A stretch of DNA of 15,296 nt from Oscillospiraceae bacterium (GTDB lineage: Bacteria; Bacillota; Clostridia; Oscillospirales; Acutalibacteraceae): NCBI GenBank assembly GCA_015066165.1, contig SVOX01000021.1:1-15296 (forward strand), written 5' to 3'. Below the pieces are notes generated by a model. It saw only the letters and a list, made by a program, of their open reading frames with translations, was not told the DNA's origin and did no database searches. Made by a program: the position numbers and the translations under genes. Shown here one piece after another: positions 1 through 7,588 of the stretch (the first letter of the stretch is position 1; the number at the start of each line of letters is the position of its first letter).

Positions 1-435
1 TTTTCCGATTCGCTTATAAAAGGGTATATGCAACAGTTGCTTTCAATAGTTTTCAGAACCGAAAATAAGTATAAAAATACCCGCCACCAAAACAAATATG
101 TAAAAACCGCTTTGGATATTTTGGAAGAAAACTTCACAACCGAAATAACCCTTTCTTCATTAGCGCAAGAATTTGAAGTTTCGCCCGAGCATTTTTCACG
201 TATTTTTAAAAAAGAAACAGGCCTTGGATTTAATGAATATTTGTCGCTTTTGCGACTTAAAAAAGCCGAAACACTGCTTAAAAAGAACGAAAATTTAAGC
301 ATTTCAGAAGTAGCGTTTTCTTGCGGATTTAACGATAGCAATTACTTTTGCGAAAAGTTTAAAAAAGTGTATGGAACTTCACCTTTAAAATTTAGAAAAA
401 AGCATAAATTAAAAATAAACCGACCGAACAATTAA
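1..435 (+). CDS. AraC-family transcriptional regulator, C-terminal part (5' end outside window)
   Basis: The reading frame is open from base 1 and the first ATG in it (base 28) has no good ribosome binding site, so this is the 3' part of a longer gene. The visible 144 residues end in a complete AraC/XylS DNA-binding domain with two helix-turn-helix units. The first is around LSSLAQEFEVSPEHFSRIFK. The second is around ISEVAFSCGFNDSNYFCEKF, followed by the family's closing signature YGTSPLKFRKK. Regulators with this domain usually activate sugar or stress genes after a separate N-terminal domain binds a ligand. That N-terminal domain is not visible, so the signal is unknown. The gene converges on the minus-strand transporter group at 452-4218, a plausible but unproven target. 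Its stop codon lies in the loop of the terminator hairpin that follows. Confidence 0.93.
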   Translation, partial: FSDSLIKGYMQQLLSIVFRTENKYKNTRHQNKYVKTALDILEENFTTEITLSSLAQEFEVSPEHFSRIFKKETGLGFNEYLSLLRLKKAETLLKKNENLSISEVAFSCGFNDSNYFCEKFKKVYGTSPLKFRKKHKLKINRPNN

Positions 436-458
436 GTTCGGCCGGTGTTTTTTATTTT
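420..458. terminator. Bidirectional intrinsic terminator between convergent genes
   Basis: The 10-base arms CCGACCGAAC (420-429) and GTTCGGCCGG (436-445) pair with one A-C mismatch. The mismatch becomes a G-T wobble in the minus-strand transcript. A T-rich run follows on the plus strand (tgttttttatttt), and an equivalent T-rich run follows on the minus strand (tttatttttaattt). The hairpin therefore can stop both the AraC gene and the minus-strand phosphodiesterase gene ending at 452. Confidence 0.85.
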
Positions 459-1258
459 AATTCAAATATAGGATATTCGCCAAGTGTTTTCGCAGAGCCG
501 ATTTCTTCATTTGTTTCGGCAGTCCAAACAAATTTTGGCGCCTTGTAAACTGAAGTGGTGAGTTTTACTGCAAAATTTTTGCGGTCAAGTTTATTGTAAG
601 CGATAAAGTTTGGCTTTGCTAAAAAGTTGAATATCATTAAAGTCAGCAAAATATTAAGTGGCGAATATTTTTTCTTGTCTCTGCGGACGTTGGTATAAAG
701 TTGACCGTAAAACACTTCGGGTAAAAATTTACGCATTGCTTTTATAAGTAGCGGATTAAAGGATTCTATACAGTAAGGTCCTTTATATGTCTTTAAAATT
801 CCGGCAACTTTTGGACAAAGTGAAGTATCAAGCGTTTCGCCTTTAAGTTCTACTAAAATTGGCACTTTTCCATCTACCAACGCTAAAACTTCCTTAAAAG
901 TTGGAATTTTTTGGTTGGTTTCTTTAAGGTTTAGTTGTTTTAGTTCTTCTAAACTTAATTCGCAAACTTTTTTGTCACATCCAGTCATACGCAAGAGTGA
1001 ATAATCGTGAAAAATCACAACTTCGCCGTCACGTGAGAGTTGAACGTCAAGTTCAATACCGTAGCCGTTATCAACTGCATTTTGAAAAGCGGGGATAGAA
1101 TTTTCTGGAAAGTTTTCGTTCCAAAGTCCACGGTGGGCATAGTTGCAAAGAAGCCGTTTGTCCTGCGGAATTTTAGCGTTTGGGCGGATAAACACCAACA
1201 AATAAAGGACAAGCAGTAAAATGAGAATACTTAAAATAATATAAATTGCTGTCATCAT
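452..1258 (-). CDS. Membrane-anchored glycerophosphodiester phosphodiesterase family protein
   Basis: The 268-residue protein has one N-terminal membrane helix (about residues 4-24) and then a GDPD-type TIM-barrel. Visible family landmarks are HRG (H42, R43), the PENS segment (E52, N53), the metal-binding IELDVQ (E69, D71), DGEVVIFHD with catalytic H84, and a later LVELKGE segment. Enzymes of this family hydrolyse glycerophosphodiesters to glycerol-3-phosphate and an alcohol, using a divalent metal. Some act on lipid headgroups or teichoic-acid-like polymers. The single anchor places the catalytic domain at the membrane; the side is not clear from sequence. Its ATG overlaps the TGA of the upstream transporter gene (ATGA), which suggests translational coupling and a shared substrate pathway. 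The exact substrate is unknown. Confidence 0.88.
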   Translation of the reverse strand: MMTAIYIILSILILLLVLYLLVFIRPNAKIPQDKRLLCNYAHRGLWNENFPENSIPAFQNAVDNGYGIELDVQLSRDGEVVIFHDYSLLRMTGCDKKVCELSLEELKQLNLKETNQKIPTFKEVLALVDGKVPILVELKGETLDTSLCPKVAGILKTYKGPYCIESFNPLLIKAMRKFLPEVFYGQLYTNVRRDKKKYSPLNILLTLMIFNFLAKPNFIAYNKLDRKNFAVKLTTSVYKAPKFVWTAETNEEIGSAKTLGEYPIFELK

Positions 1259-2658
1259 TCGTCCACATCCAACATTTCAAGCGCACCCTTTTTATTTATT
1301 ACTTTTGAGTCGCCGTGGCGTACAAAGAACATTGTAATAAATGCAAGTGCTACAAAAACGGTACCAAAAGCAAAGAAGGTGTAACGCATACCTAAAGCGT
1401 CGTAAATAAAGCCCGAAAGAATAGGAGCCACAATTTGTGCCGACATTGAAGCGGTGTAGTAATAGCCGGTATATTTACCAACGTTGCCTGCTTTTGCAAG
1501 TTCTACTACCATTGGGAAAGAGTTTACGTTTATGGTAGCCCAGCCGATACCTGCTAAAATAAATATGGGGAACATTATAAATTCGGGTATTTTGGCTGTT
1601 ACAAAGTTGCCAAGGAAAAATGCGGTTGCAAGAATTATAACACCTGCCAAAATGGTCTTTTTTCTGCCAATTTTTGAGGCAATTATACCAACAGGCACAT
1701 AAGAAACAATAGCGGCGGCTTGTGCAATTATAAGCGTTAAGTTGAAGTCAAAACCTAAAACGTTTGTAGCATAAACCGAGTACTTACTTGTAATAGAGTT
1801 ATAACCGATAAACCAAAGAGCAACCGAAGCCAAGATTAAAATGAGAGAGCGTAACTGCGCTTTTGAAAGTTTACCGCCTGATTCGCCGTCTTGCGTTTCG
1901 GGCTCTAATTTTTTGCTTTCTTCTTCCATTTCAGCCGCCCATTTGTTTTCTTTTACGGTTAAAAGGAAGATAATAAAGCCCACAAGCATTATGGAAACTA
2001 CTGCCGTAAAATAGCCGGTATATTGCATATATTGGTTTTTGGAAGTGGCAAAAACTATGCCGAGAGCCAAAACCAAAATTCCGCCGAAAGTACCTGTAAG
2101 ATTAATAATAGCGTTTGCTTTTGAACGCAAAGGTTTAACCGTAACGTCGGGCATAAGCGCTACTGCGGGAGAGCGGAAAGTTGCCATTGCAACAAGGGTT
2201 AAAAGCAAGGTTGCAATAAATCCTATAAGCGGTAACGGATTTTTAAGGGTTAGAGCCAATGTTGTTTCTCTGATAAATAATTCTTGGTCGGCAAGAATGG
2301 AATATTCGGCGCTGTTTTGAATTTGGGGAATACCTTCGGCAATGACACGTGATAACTGAAAATTATCAATAAAGGTGAGTGCAATAAACGAAATTACCGC
2401 AACTATTGTACCAACAAAAATAAATGGTGTGCGTTTGCCAAAGCGGGTGTGTGTTCTATCCGAAATTGAGCCGAAAATTGGTAATAAGAATACCGCTAAA
2501 ACGTTGTCGATAGACATAATCGCACCCGAAGCCGACTGCGGAAGACCAAAGTGGTTGGTGAGAATTAGCGGAATAATAGAGTCATATGCTTGCCAAAAAG
2601 CACTGATGAGAAAGAATGCCATACCAACAAGTATGACCCTTTTATAATTAAGTTTCAT
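1255..2658 (-). CDS. MFS sugar-type transporter (GPH/SLC45-like)
   Basis: The 467-residue integral membrane protein has about twelve hydrophobic helices. The cytoplasmic loop after helix 2 reads GSISDRTHTRFGKRTPFI (about residues 63-80). This is the form of the MFS signature seen in glycoside or sucrose-type symporters. A second copy of the loop motif, ASKIGRKK, lies in the second half. An unusually long segment between helices 3 and 4 (about residues 97-135) is probably extracytoplasmic, and a charged Glu-rich central loop separates the two halves. The start is supported by AGGAGA at 2665-2670. The gene lies between a cytoplasmic beta-helix protein and the phosphodiesterase on the same strand, so it probably imports the substrate those enzymes process. 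The substrate cannot be read from sequence. A cation-coupled mechanism is inferred from the family. Confidence 0.88.
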   Translation of the reverse strand: MKLNYKRVILVGMAFFLISAFWQAYDSIIPLILTNHFGLPQSASGAIMSIDNVLAVFLLPIFGSISDRTHTRFGKRTPFIFVGTIVAVISFIALTFIDNFQLSRVIAEGIPQIQNSAEYSILADQELFIRETTLALTLKNPLPLIGFIATLLLTLVAMATFRSPAVALMPDVTVKPLRSKANAIINLTGTFGGILVLALGIVFATSKNQYMQYTGYFTAVVSIMLVGFIIFLLTVKENKWAAEMEEESKKLEPETQDGESGGKLSKAQLRSLILILASVALWFIGYNSITSKYSVYATNVLGFDFNLTLIIAQAAAIVSYVPVGIIASKIGRKKTILAGVIILATAFFLGNFVTAKIPEFIMFPIFILAGIGWATINVNSFPMVVELAKAGNVGKYTGYYYTASMSAQIVAPILSGFIYDALGMRYTFFAFGTVFVALAFITMFFVRHGDSKVINKKGALEMLDVDE

Positions 2659-2687
2659 AAAAGTTCTCCTTTTAATTTATTATGTTC

Positions 2688-2716
2688 AATATATCACTAA
2701 AATTTTAAAAAGGCAA
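2688..2716 (-). promoter_or_regulatory. Candidate sigma-A promoter for the MFS-GDPD pair
   Basis: Read on the minus strand, TTGCCT (2716-2711) is followed after 17 bases by TATATT (2693-2688), within the 60-bp gap after the beta-helix gene. The match is 4/6 and 5/6 with ideal spacing. It could allow the transporter pair to be transcribed separately from the beta-helix gene. Confidence 0.4.
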
Positions 2717-2718
2717 TA

Positions 2719-4218
2719 TTATTCTATGTAATAAACTTTTGCGTTCTTTTCACCAAAAATGTTTTCAATGGTTTCGTTTGCTTTGTTATCAAAAGGTAAA
2801 ATAGGCGGTTCACCGTTTTCTTTACCGCCGTATTGACCAAGCGTCATACCTAAATTTTGAATATAGGTGTTACCGCACATTGTTGGGCAAAATTCTTGTC
2901 TTTCTGCCACCAAATGAACCATACGGTAAGCACAGCGGTCGAATATATTATCTTCTATTCTAAAGTTTTTGGCGGTGTTAACGTAACTCCAGCCCTTAAT
3001 AAGCGCAGGGGTTTCTTTATTGTGGCGTTGCTGTCCCCAACCGTAGCCCGAAAGCCGAATAAAGTTTTGGCTCATTAATACATTTTCCATTTGACTTTCA
3101 TTTTCGCCGTTTATTTGGTCAAGGAAGTATTCTATGCCGTAAACACATTTTTCTACCAAGTTATTTGAATATTCAATATTTTTCAAAAGTTTTTTATCGC
3201 TTGTGGTAACTTGGTGGGTAATACCTGCGTCGTAAACTTGGTAAATATAGTTGTTGCAAACGGTATAACCGTTGCAAGCGCCGTAAATTTCAATAGCATT
3301 TCCAAAACGGGTAACACTGCCTCTTTTACCTTCGGGGTAGTTGGGGTCGGTGCCGTAGTAGTGTTGAATACAACCGCCAATCCAACCCATTTCACAGTTG
3401 GTAACGGTGAGATTTTCGCAAGGTCCGCCTGCTGCTACGGCGTGCATACCTGCATATTTAATGCAAAGGTTGTCAATGGTTACGTTTTTGGTTTGACGGG
3501 CTGTAATTAAATAAACCCTTGTAAGTGCTTCAATAGAAGTGAAAATTTTTGCAGGGTTGCCCTTGTCACAGCGAAGATAAAGGTCGCCGAAACTTTGGTC
3601 ATCAATCAAAGGTATTGGAAAGTTTTCATTTTTTGAAGGGGTTATTGTGTGCCTGTCGTCGTAGTGCCAAAACAGGTCAAGGTCACAGGTCATTTGCTCA
3701 TATATATCAAAGATTTCATCCGGCGTTTCACGACAAACAAAGGTTGAATTTTTGTAACTGGGGATAAGTTTTCGGCTGTGATATTCACCGTCGTTAAAAA
3801 CTATTGTACCCACATCGAGAATTTTTTCTTTTAGTTTCCAAATGTGGTATTCTTCATCATACAATTCCCAAAGCAAAGGGTTTGTGAGCGGTTTATCGTG
3901 GGCGTAAAATTTTGGCTTTTCACCTTGCCCGTAAGCCGAGTATGTAACACCGTTTTGCGCTGTAAATTTTCCACGAAAAAGGTTGCCACGTTCAAAGAAA
4001 ACACCGTCACCTTCGTTTAAATTGGCGGTGGTGACTTTATTTAATGTTTTCCAAGCGGTTTTTGGTGTCAAACCGTCGTTATTATCATCACCGTTGTTAC
4101 TAACGTAGTATGCAGTGCCTTTTATTTTAATGTAAGTTTTGGTATTAAGTATTTGTTCTTTTCTTTCTTCAAAAAGGGAGTTGAAGTTGTTTAAAACTTC
4201 GGCGGTGGCTTTTTGCAT
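2719..4218 (-). CDS. Cytoplasmic right-handed parallel beta-helix protein (putative glycan-active enzyme)
   Basis: The 499-residue protein has no signal peptide or membrane helix, so it should be cytoplasmic. Residues 37-61 (YYVSNNGDDNNDGLTPKTAW and following) match the opening strand typical of DUF1565/pectate-lyase-like right-handed beta-helix proteins. The rest shows beta-helix rungs with regularly spaced Asn and aliphatic residues, such as NVTIDNLCIKYAGMHAV, NLTVTNCEMGWIGG and NFRIEDNIFDRCAYRMVHL. Known members of the fold include polysaccharide lyases, glycosidases and epimerases. No family-specific catalytic motif is recognised, so no reaction is assigned. Most relatives act outside the cell. 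A cytoplasmic one next to a sugar transporter suggests action on imported oligosaccharides. The start is supported by AGGAGGT at 4226-4232, seven bases before the ATG. Confidence 0.8.
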   Translation of the reverse strand: MQKATAEVLNNFNSLFEERKEQILNTKTYIKIKGTAYYVSNNGDDNNDGLTPKTAWKTLNKVTTANLNEGDGVFFERGNLFRGKFTAQNGVTYSAYGQGEKPKFYAHDKPLTNPLLWELYDEEYHIWKLKEKILDVGTIVFNDGEYHSRKLIPSYKNSTFVCRETPDEIFDIYEQMTCDLDLFWHYDDRHTITPSKNENFPIPLIDDQSFGDLYLRCDKGNPAKIFTSIEALTRVYLITARQTKNVTIDNLCIKYAGMHAVAAGGPCENLTVTNCEMGWIGGCIQHYYGTDPNYPEGKRGSVTRFGNAIEIYGACNGYTVCNNYIYQVYDAGITHQVTTSDKKLLKNIEYSNNLVEKCVYGIEYFLDQINGENESQMENVLMSQNFIRLSGYGWGQQRHNKETPALIKGWSYVNTAKNFRIEDNIFDRCAYRMVHLVAERQEFCPTMCGNTYIQNLGMTLGQYGGKENGEPPILPFDNKANETIENIFGEKNAKVYYIE

Positions 4219-4242
4219 TTTAATTACCTCCTATTTTTGTTT

Positions 4243-4271
4243 ATTGTATCACAAACAAAAAATCACTGCAA
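4243..4271 (-). promoter_or_regulatory. Candidate extended -10 promoter for the beta-helix gene
   Basis: Read on the minus strand, TTGCAG (4271-4266) is followed after 17 bases by TACAAT (4248-4243). TGA immediately precedes the -10 and fits an extended -10 element (TGnTACAAT). The -35 region is weak and lies inside the hairpin described at 4257-4290. Transcription would start about 15-20 bases before the gene's strong ribosome binding site. Confidence 0.45.
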
Positions 4272-4290
4272 TAAAATGCAGTGATTTTTT
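4257..4290. terminator. Perfect terminator-like hairpin in a divergent intergenic region
   Basis: The arms AAAAAATCACTGCA (4257-4270) and TGCAGTGATTTTTT (4277-4290) are perfectly complementary over 14 bases with a 6-base loop. There are A-tracts and T-tracts on the outside, so the structure is terminator-like on both strands. It sits between two divergent genes, where no transcript is expected to end. See the separate finding. Confidence 0.6.
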
Positions 4291-4382
4291 CTAAAATTTT
4301 GGTCGGCAGTAAAACGGCATATAAATTTTGATATGGGTGTGGTTGAAATTTAATATATTTTTTAATTTGCCGATAAAAATTT

Positions 4383-4411
4383 TTGCAACTGTGTAATTTA
4401 TAGGGTATAAT
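4383..4411 (+). promoter_or_regulatory. Sigma-A promoter for the MGMT-like/ATPase genes
   Basis: TTGCAA (4383-4388) is followed after exactly 17 bases by a perfect TATAAT (4406-4411). The expected transcription start is about 15 bases before the ribosome binding site GAGGTG of the gene at 4433. Confidence 0.75.
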
Positions 4412-4432
4412 AATTAAAGAAGAGGTGATTAT

Positions 4433-4744
4433 GTGTCGGTTTTTGAAAAAATTTATGAAGTAGTAAAACAAATACCAAAAGGTAAAGTTGCAACCTACGG
4501 TTTTGTGGCTTTAATGGCGGGTAATCCACGCTGGGCAAGAGTTGTGGGTTACGCACTCCATAATAATCCCGCACCTATGGTAATTCCTTGTCACAGGGTT
4601 GTAAACCGTGAAGGCAAAGTGGCGGAAAGTTTTGTTTTTGGCGGTGGCAACGCTCAAAGAGATTTGCTTGAAAAAGAGGGTATTGTCTTTTTGGAAGACG
4701 GCACAATTGACCTTTTGAAGTATGGCTGGAACGGAGAAAAATAA
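4433..4744 (+). CDS. MGMT-family (alkyltransferase-like) DNA-binding protein with active-site Cys retained
   Basis: The 103-residue protein consists only of the DNA-binding/alkyl-acceptor half of O6-methylguanine-DNA methyltransferases. The family core is clear: IPKGKVATYG (Y22), ARVVGYAL with the arginine finger R36, and PCHRVV with the acceptor cysteine C53. It lacks the N-terminal RNase H-like domain of Ada/Ogt enzymes, which matches the size of alkyltransferase-like (Atl1/COG3695) proteins. Classic ATLs have replaced the cysteine, often by Trp, and only flag lesions for excision repair. Keeping PCHR leaves open real alkyl transfer. The start is a GTG placed 6 bases after AGAGGTG. The ATG two bases upstream is in another frame. 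The stop overlaps the next gene by one base (TAATG). Confidence 0.88.
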   Translation: MSVFEKIYEVVKQIPKGKVATYGFVALMAGNPRWARVVGYALHNNPAPMVIPCHRVVNREGKVAESFVFGGGNAQRDLLEKEGIVFLEDGTIDLLKYGWNGEK

Positions 4745-5499
4745 TGCTTGAAAAGAATTATTTGCGTGGTATTGAACTATGCGAAATGCCACCCCAAGAT
4801 TTATATATAAGCGAATTGCCCGTGGTAAAACATCTATTTAAGATGGGTAAACTTGAATTTAATAAGCCGGTTACATTTTTAGTTGGTGAAAACGGTACGG
4901 GTAAATCCACTTTGCTCGAAGCAATAGCCGTTGCGGTTGGATTTAATGCCGAGGGCGGCGGAAGAAACTTTACATTTTCTACAAATGAGTCACATTCACC
5001 GCTTTGGAAATATCTTGACACTATTAAATCACTATCTGCAAAGGACGGCTTCTTTTTAAGGGCCGAGTCGCTTTATAATTTAGCAAGTAATATTGACGAA
5101 ATGGACAAGCAACCTTCGTTTGACCCAATGGTTATTGAAAGTTACGGCGGTGTGTCATTACATAAACAGTCCCATGGTGAAAGTTTTATGTCTCTTATTG
5201 AAAACCGTCTTTTTGGAAATGGGTTTTATATTTTTGACGAACCTGAAGCCGCATTATCACCTATGAGATTATTAACTCTCATAGCCGAAATTGACCGATT
5301 AGTGAAAAACAATTCGCAAATTATAATTGCAACCCATTCACCAATTTTAATGGCATATCCAAACGCACAAATAATTGAACTTTCAAAAGAGGGAATAAAG
5401 ACAGTCGATTACCGTGATACCGAACATTATAAGGTTACAAAGCAGTTTTTGGATAATCCTGAAAGAATGATTAAATACTTGATTGAAAGCGAATGCTAA
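4744..5499 (+). CDS. AAA-family (ABC-type) ATPase, COG3910-like
   Basis: The 251-residue soluble protein carries every ATP-binding element of the ABC/SMC-like ATPase class. These are Walker A GENGTGKST (48-56), the signature-like SHGES (143-147), Walker B FYIFDEPEAALS with D165 and E166, and the H-loop ATHSP (H198). There is no transmembrane or long coiled-coil domain. The short insert between Walker A and the signature (about residues 60-140) has no recognised motif. Small stand-alone ATPases of this type (predicted ATPase COG3910) are widespread and mostly uncharacterised; some relatives act on DNA ends or in defence. The one-base overlap with the MGMT-like gene implies translational coupling and suggests a DNA-related role, which is inference. 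Confidence 0.85.
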   Translation: MLEKNYLRGIELCEMPPQDLYISELPVVKHLFKMGKLEFNKPVTFLVGENGTGKSTLLEAIAVAVGFNAEGGGRNFTFSTNESHSPLWKYLDTIKSLSAKDGFFLRAESLYNLASNIDEMDKQPSFDPMVIESYGGVSLHKQSHGESFMSLIENRLFGNGFYIFDEPEAALSPMRLLTLIAEIDRLVKNNSQIIIATHSPILMAYPNAQIIELSKEGIKTVDYRDTEHYKVTKQFLDNPERMIKYLIESEC

Positions 5500-5517
5500 T
5501 ATTAAAGGAGAATATTT

Positions 5518-6555
5518 ATGAAAATAGCTTTTTTTGATGCAAAACCGTATGATAGGGATTCTTTTGACAGTGTGGCAAAACAATACGGTGTAGAGTTTAA
5601 GTATTTTGAAACCAAACTTTATGAAGATACAGTCGATTTAGCACAAGGTTATGACGGGGTTTGCGTGTTTGTAAATGATACCGTAAACGCTTACGTTATT
5701 GACCGACTTTATGAAATGGGTGTTAAAATTGTAGCGCTTCGTTGCGCGGGTTTCAATAACGTTGATATGAAATATGCTTACGGTAAAGTGCACGTGCTTC
5801 GTGTACCCGCATATTCGCCTTATGCGGTTGCAGAACACGCAATGGCTTTGCTACTCACTTCAATTCGCCGTATTCATAAAGCATATATCCGTTCGAGAGA
5901 TTTTAATTTTAGTCTTTCGGGACTTACGGGTTTTGATTTGCACGGTAAAACGGTTGGTGTTATTGGTACCGGTAAAATTGGTAAGGTTTTTGCAAGTATT
6001 TGTAACGGTTTTGGAATGAAGGTTTTGGCTTATGACAAATTCCCCGATAAAGCCCTTGCAGAAGGCGGAAATGTGGAATATGTTGAACTTTCAGAACTTT
6101 TTGAAAAAAGCGATATTATTTCACTTCATTGTCCTTTGAGTGATGAAACCTATCATATTATTGATGATAAGGTGATTGAAAGTTGCAAAAAGGGTGTGGT
6201 TTTAATTAACACTTCACGTGGTGCGTTGGTCGATGCCGAGGCATTGCTTGAAGGTATTAAAAGCCGCAAAGTAGGTGCTGCTTGTCTTGACGTTTATGAA
6301 GAAGAATCTGATTTGTTTTTTGAGGATAATTCGGGACATATTTTAGATGATGACGTTTTAGCACGTCTGATTTCTATGCCGAACGTTATTGTTACTTCTC
6401 ACCAAGCATTTTTAACTCGTGAAGCGTTGCAAAATATTGCCGAAACAACGGTTCAAAACATTGCAGAAATGCTGATGAAAAACAAGTGCCCTAATGAACT
6501 TTGTTACCGTTTTGGCGAAACTAAAGATTGTAAAGACGGAAAATGCTTTGATTAA
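5518..6555 (+). CDS. ldhA: D-lactate dehydrogenase-type 2-hydroxyacid dehydrogenase
   Basis: The 345-residue protein is a D-isomer-specific NAD-dependent 2-hydroxyacid dehydrogenase, closest by motif to fermentative D-lactate dehydrogenases (pyruvate plus NADH to D-lactate). The Rossmann motif VGVIGTGKIG (G150, G152, G155) lies in the middle. The catalytic residues are R234 in NTSRGALVD, a Glu near residue 263 in LDVYEEE, and H295 in TSHQAF. The N-terminal MKIAFFDAKPYD and the RCAGFNNVD segment are typical of the LdhA branch. The C-terminus ends in a short Cys-containing tail (CKDGKCFD), slightly longer than usual. AAGGAG at 5505-5510 supports the start. There is no obvious own promoter in the 18-bp gap after the ATPase gene, so it may be co-transcribed. 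A related 2-hydroxyacid substrate cannot be excluded. Confidence 0.88.
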   Translation: MKIAFFDAKPYDRDSFDSVAKQYGVEFKYFETKLYEDTVDLAQGYDGVCVFVNDTVNAYVIDRLYEMGVKIVALRCAGFNNVDMKYAYGKVHVLRVPAYSPYAVAEHAMALLLTSIRRIHKAYIRSRDFNFSLSGLTGFDLHGKTVGVIGTGKIGKVFASICNGFGMKVLAYDKFPDKALAEGGNVEYVELSELFEKSDIISLHCPLSDETYHIIDDKVIESCKKGVVLINTSRGALVDAEALLEGIKSRKVGAACLDVYEEESDLFFEDNSGHILDDDVLARLISMPNVIVTSHQAFLTREALQNIAETTVQNIAEMLMKNKCPNELCYRFGETKDCKDGKCFD

Positions 6556-6575
6556 TTTTAAAAATATGGTATAAT
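6548..6575 (+). promoter_or_regulatory. Extended -10 promoter for the thioredoxin-ccdA-tlpA operon
   Basis: A perfect TATAAT (6570-6575) is directly preceded by TGG, an extended -10. TTGATT (6548-6553) is a -35 candidate with 16-bp spacing. The -35 overlaps the end of the dehydrogenase gene, so this operon is started independently of its upstream neighbour. Confidence 0.7.
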
Positions 6576-6607
6576 TAATATGATACCAAAAGAAAGGAAG
6601 TAAGTTT

Positions 6608-6916
6608 ATGTCAGTATTAAGTGTTACAAAAGAAAATTTTGAAAGTGTGAAGGCAAGCGAAAAGCCGGTTCTTTTAGACTTTTTTGCCGATTGGTGCGGT
6701 CCTTGCCGTATGGTGTCACCTATTGTTGATGAAATAGCCGAAGAACATCCGGAATATTTGGTTGGTAAAATCAACGTTGATTTAGAGCCCGAATTGGCAA
6801 GTGCCTTTTCGGTTATGAGTATTCCCACACTTGTTGTTATGAAAAACGGTGAAATTGTAAACCGTCTAACAGGCGCTCGTCCAAAACCGCAAATTCTTCA
6901 AATGCTTGAGGGTTAA
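6608..6916 (+). CDS. trxA: Thioredoxin
   Basis: The 102-residue protein is a standard single-domain thioredoxin. It has the active site WCGPC (C30, C33), the preceding FFADWCGPCRMVSP context and the cis-proline in SIPTLVVMKNG (P73). It has no signal peptide and is cytoplasmic. Thioredoxins pass electrons from thioredoxin reductase to protein disulfides. The next two genes encode a membrane thiol carrier (CcdA) and a surface thiol-disulfide protein, so this copy probably feeds reductant across the membrane. AAGGAAG at 6594-6600 is the ribosome binding site. The gene ends four bases before the next start. Confidence 0.95.
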   Translation: MSVLSVTKENFESVKASEKPVLLDFFADWCGPCRMVSPIVDEIAEEHPEYLVGKINVDLEPELASAFSVMSIPTLVVMKNGEIVNRLTGARPKPQILQMLEG

Positions 6917-6919
6917 TAG

Positions 6920-7579
6920 GTGCAATATTTTATATCTTTTTTAGAGGGAATAATCACCTTTGTATCGCCCTGTCTTTTGCCAATGCTTCCAATATATGCG
7001 TCTTATTTTGCGGGTGGAAGCGAATCGAACGCAAAAAGAGTTGTAAAAAACGCTGTTGGTTTTATACTTGGGTTTACAGCGGTTTTTGTGGCTTTAGGTG
7101 CTTTAGCGGGAACGTTTGGCAAAGCGCTTATCCAATATAAAACGTTTGTTAATATTGCAACTGGTCTTGTTGTGGTGTTTTTTGGGCTTAACTTTTTAGG
7201 TGTTTTAAAACTCAATATTTTCAAGGCAAATAACAGTGCGAAAGTGCAAAATTTGGGCTTTTTTTCGTCACTGTTGTTTGGTGTGGTTTTTTCAATCGGC
7301 TGGACACCGTGTGTTGGTGCGTTTTTGGGCTCGGCTTTGATGCTTGCCGCCAACCGAGCAAGCGTGACCGAGGGTGTTTTAATGCTGTTGCTTTATTCTT
7401 TAGGGCTTGGAATACCGTTTTTTATAAGTGCGTTGCTTATTGATAAATTAAAAACCGCATTTTCGTTTATAAAAAAGCATTACGGCATTATAAATACTGT
7501 GAGCGGTGTTTTGTTATTGGTGGTTGGCGTACTTATGGCAACAGGACTTTTTGGAAAATTTTTAAGTTTGCTTTCGTAG
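6920..7579 (+). CDS. ccdA: CcdA-type membrane thiol-disulfide carrier (cytochrome c biogenesis/DsbD family)
   Basis: The 219-residue protein has six hydrophobic helices and the two conserved cysteines of the CcdA/DsbD-beta family. These are C18 in FVSPCLLPMLP and C131 in SIGWTPCVGAFLG. CcdA takes electrons from cytoplasmic thioredoxin and passes them to extracytoplasmic partners. The neighbours are exactly such partners: thioredoxin upstream and a TlpA/ResA-like protein downstream. The start is a GTG just after the trxA stop, with GAGGG inside the trxA end acting as the ribosome binding site. No cytochrome c or haem lyase genes are visible here. The module more likely serves general surface thiol reduction than cytochrome maturation alone, which is inference. 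Confidence 0.93.
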   Translation: MQYFISFLEGIITFVSPCLLPMLPIYASYFAGGSESNAKRVVKNAVGFILGFTAVFVALGALAGTFGKALIQYKTFVNIATGLVVVFFGLNFLGVLKLNIFKANNSAKVQNLGFFSSLLFGVVFSIGWTPCVGAFLGSALMLAANRASVTEGVLMLLLYSLGLGIPFFISALLIDKLKTAFSFIKKHYGIINTVSGVLLLVVGVLMATGLFGKFLSLLS

Positions 7580-7588
7580 GAGTGTAAA

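Noticed and set aside
3211..3510. 99-residue plus-strand ORF
   Set aside because: It is the antisense shadow of the beta-helix gene, which has a strong ribosome binding site and clear family motifs.
4431..4433. ATG start for the MGMT-like gene
   Set aside because: It is in a different frame; the matching reading frame starts with the GTG at 4433.
4241..4471. 76-residue minus-strand ORF across the divergent intergenic region
   Set aside because: It covers the promoters of both flanking genes and the hairpin, and shows no recognisable motif or ribosome binding site.
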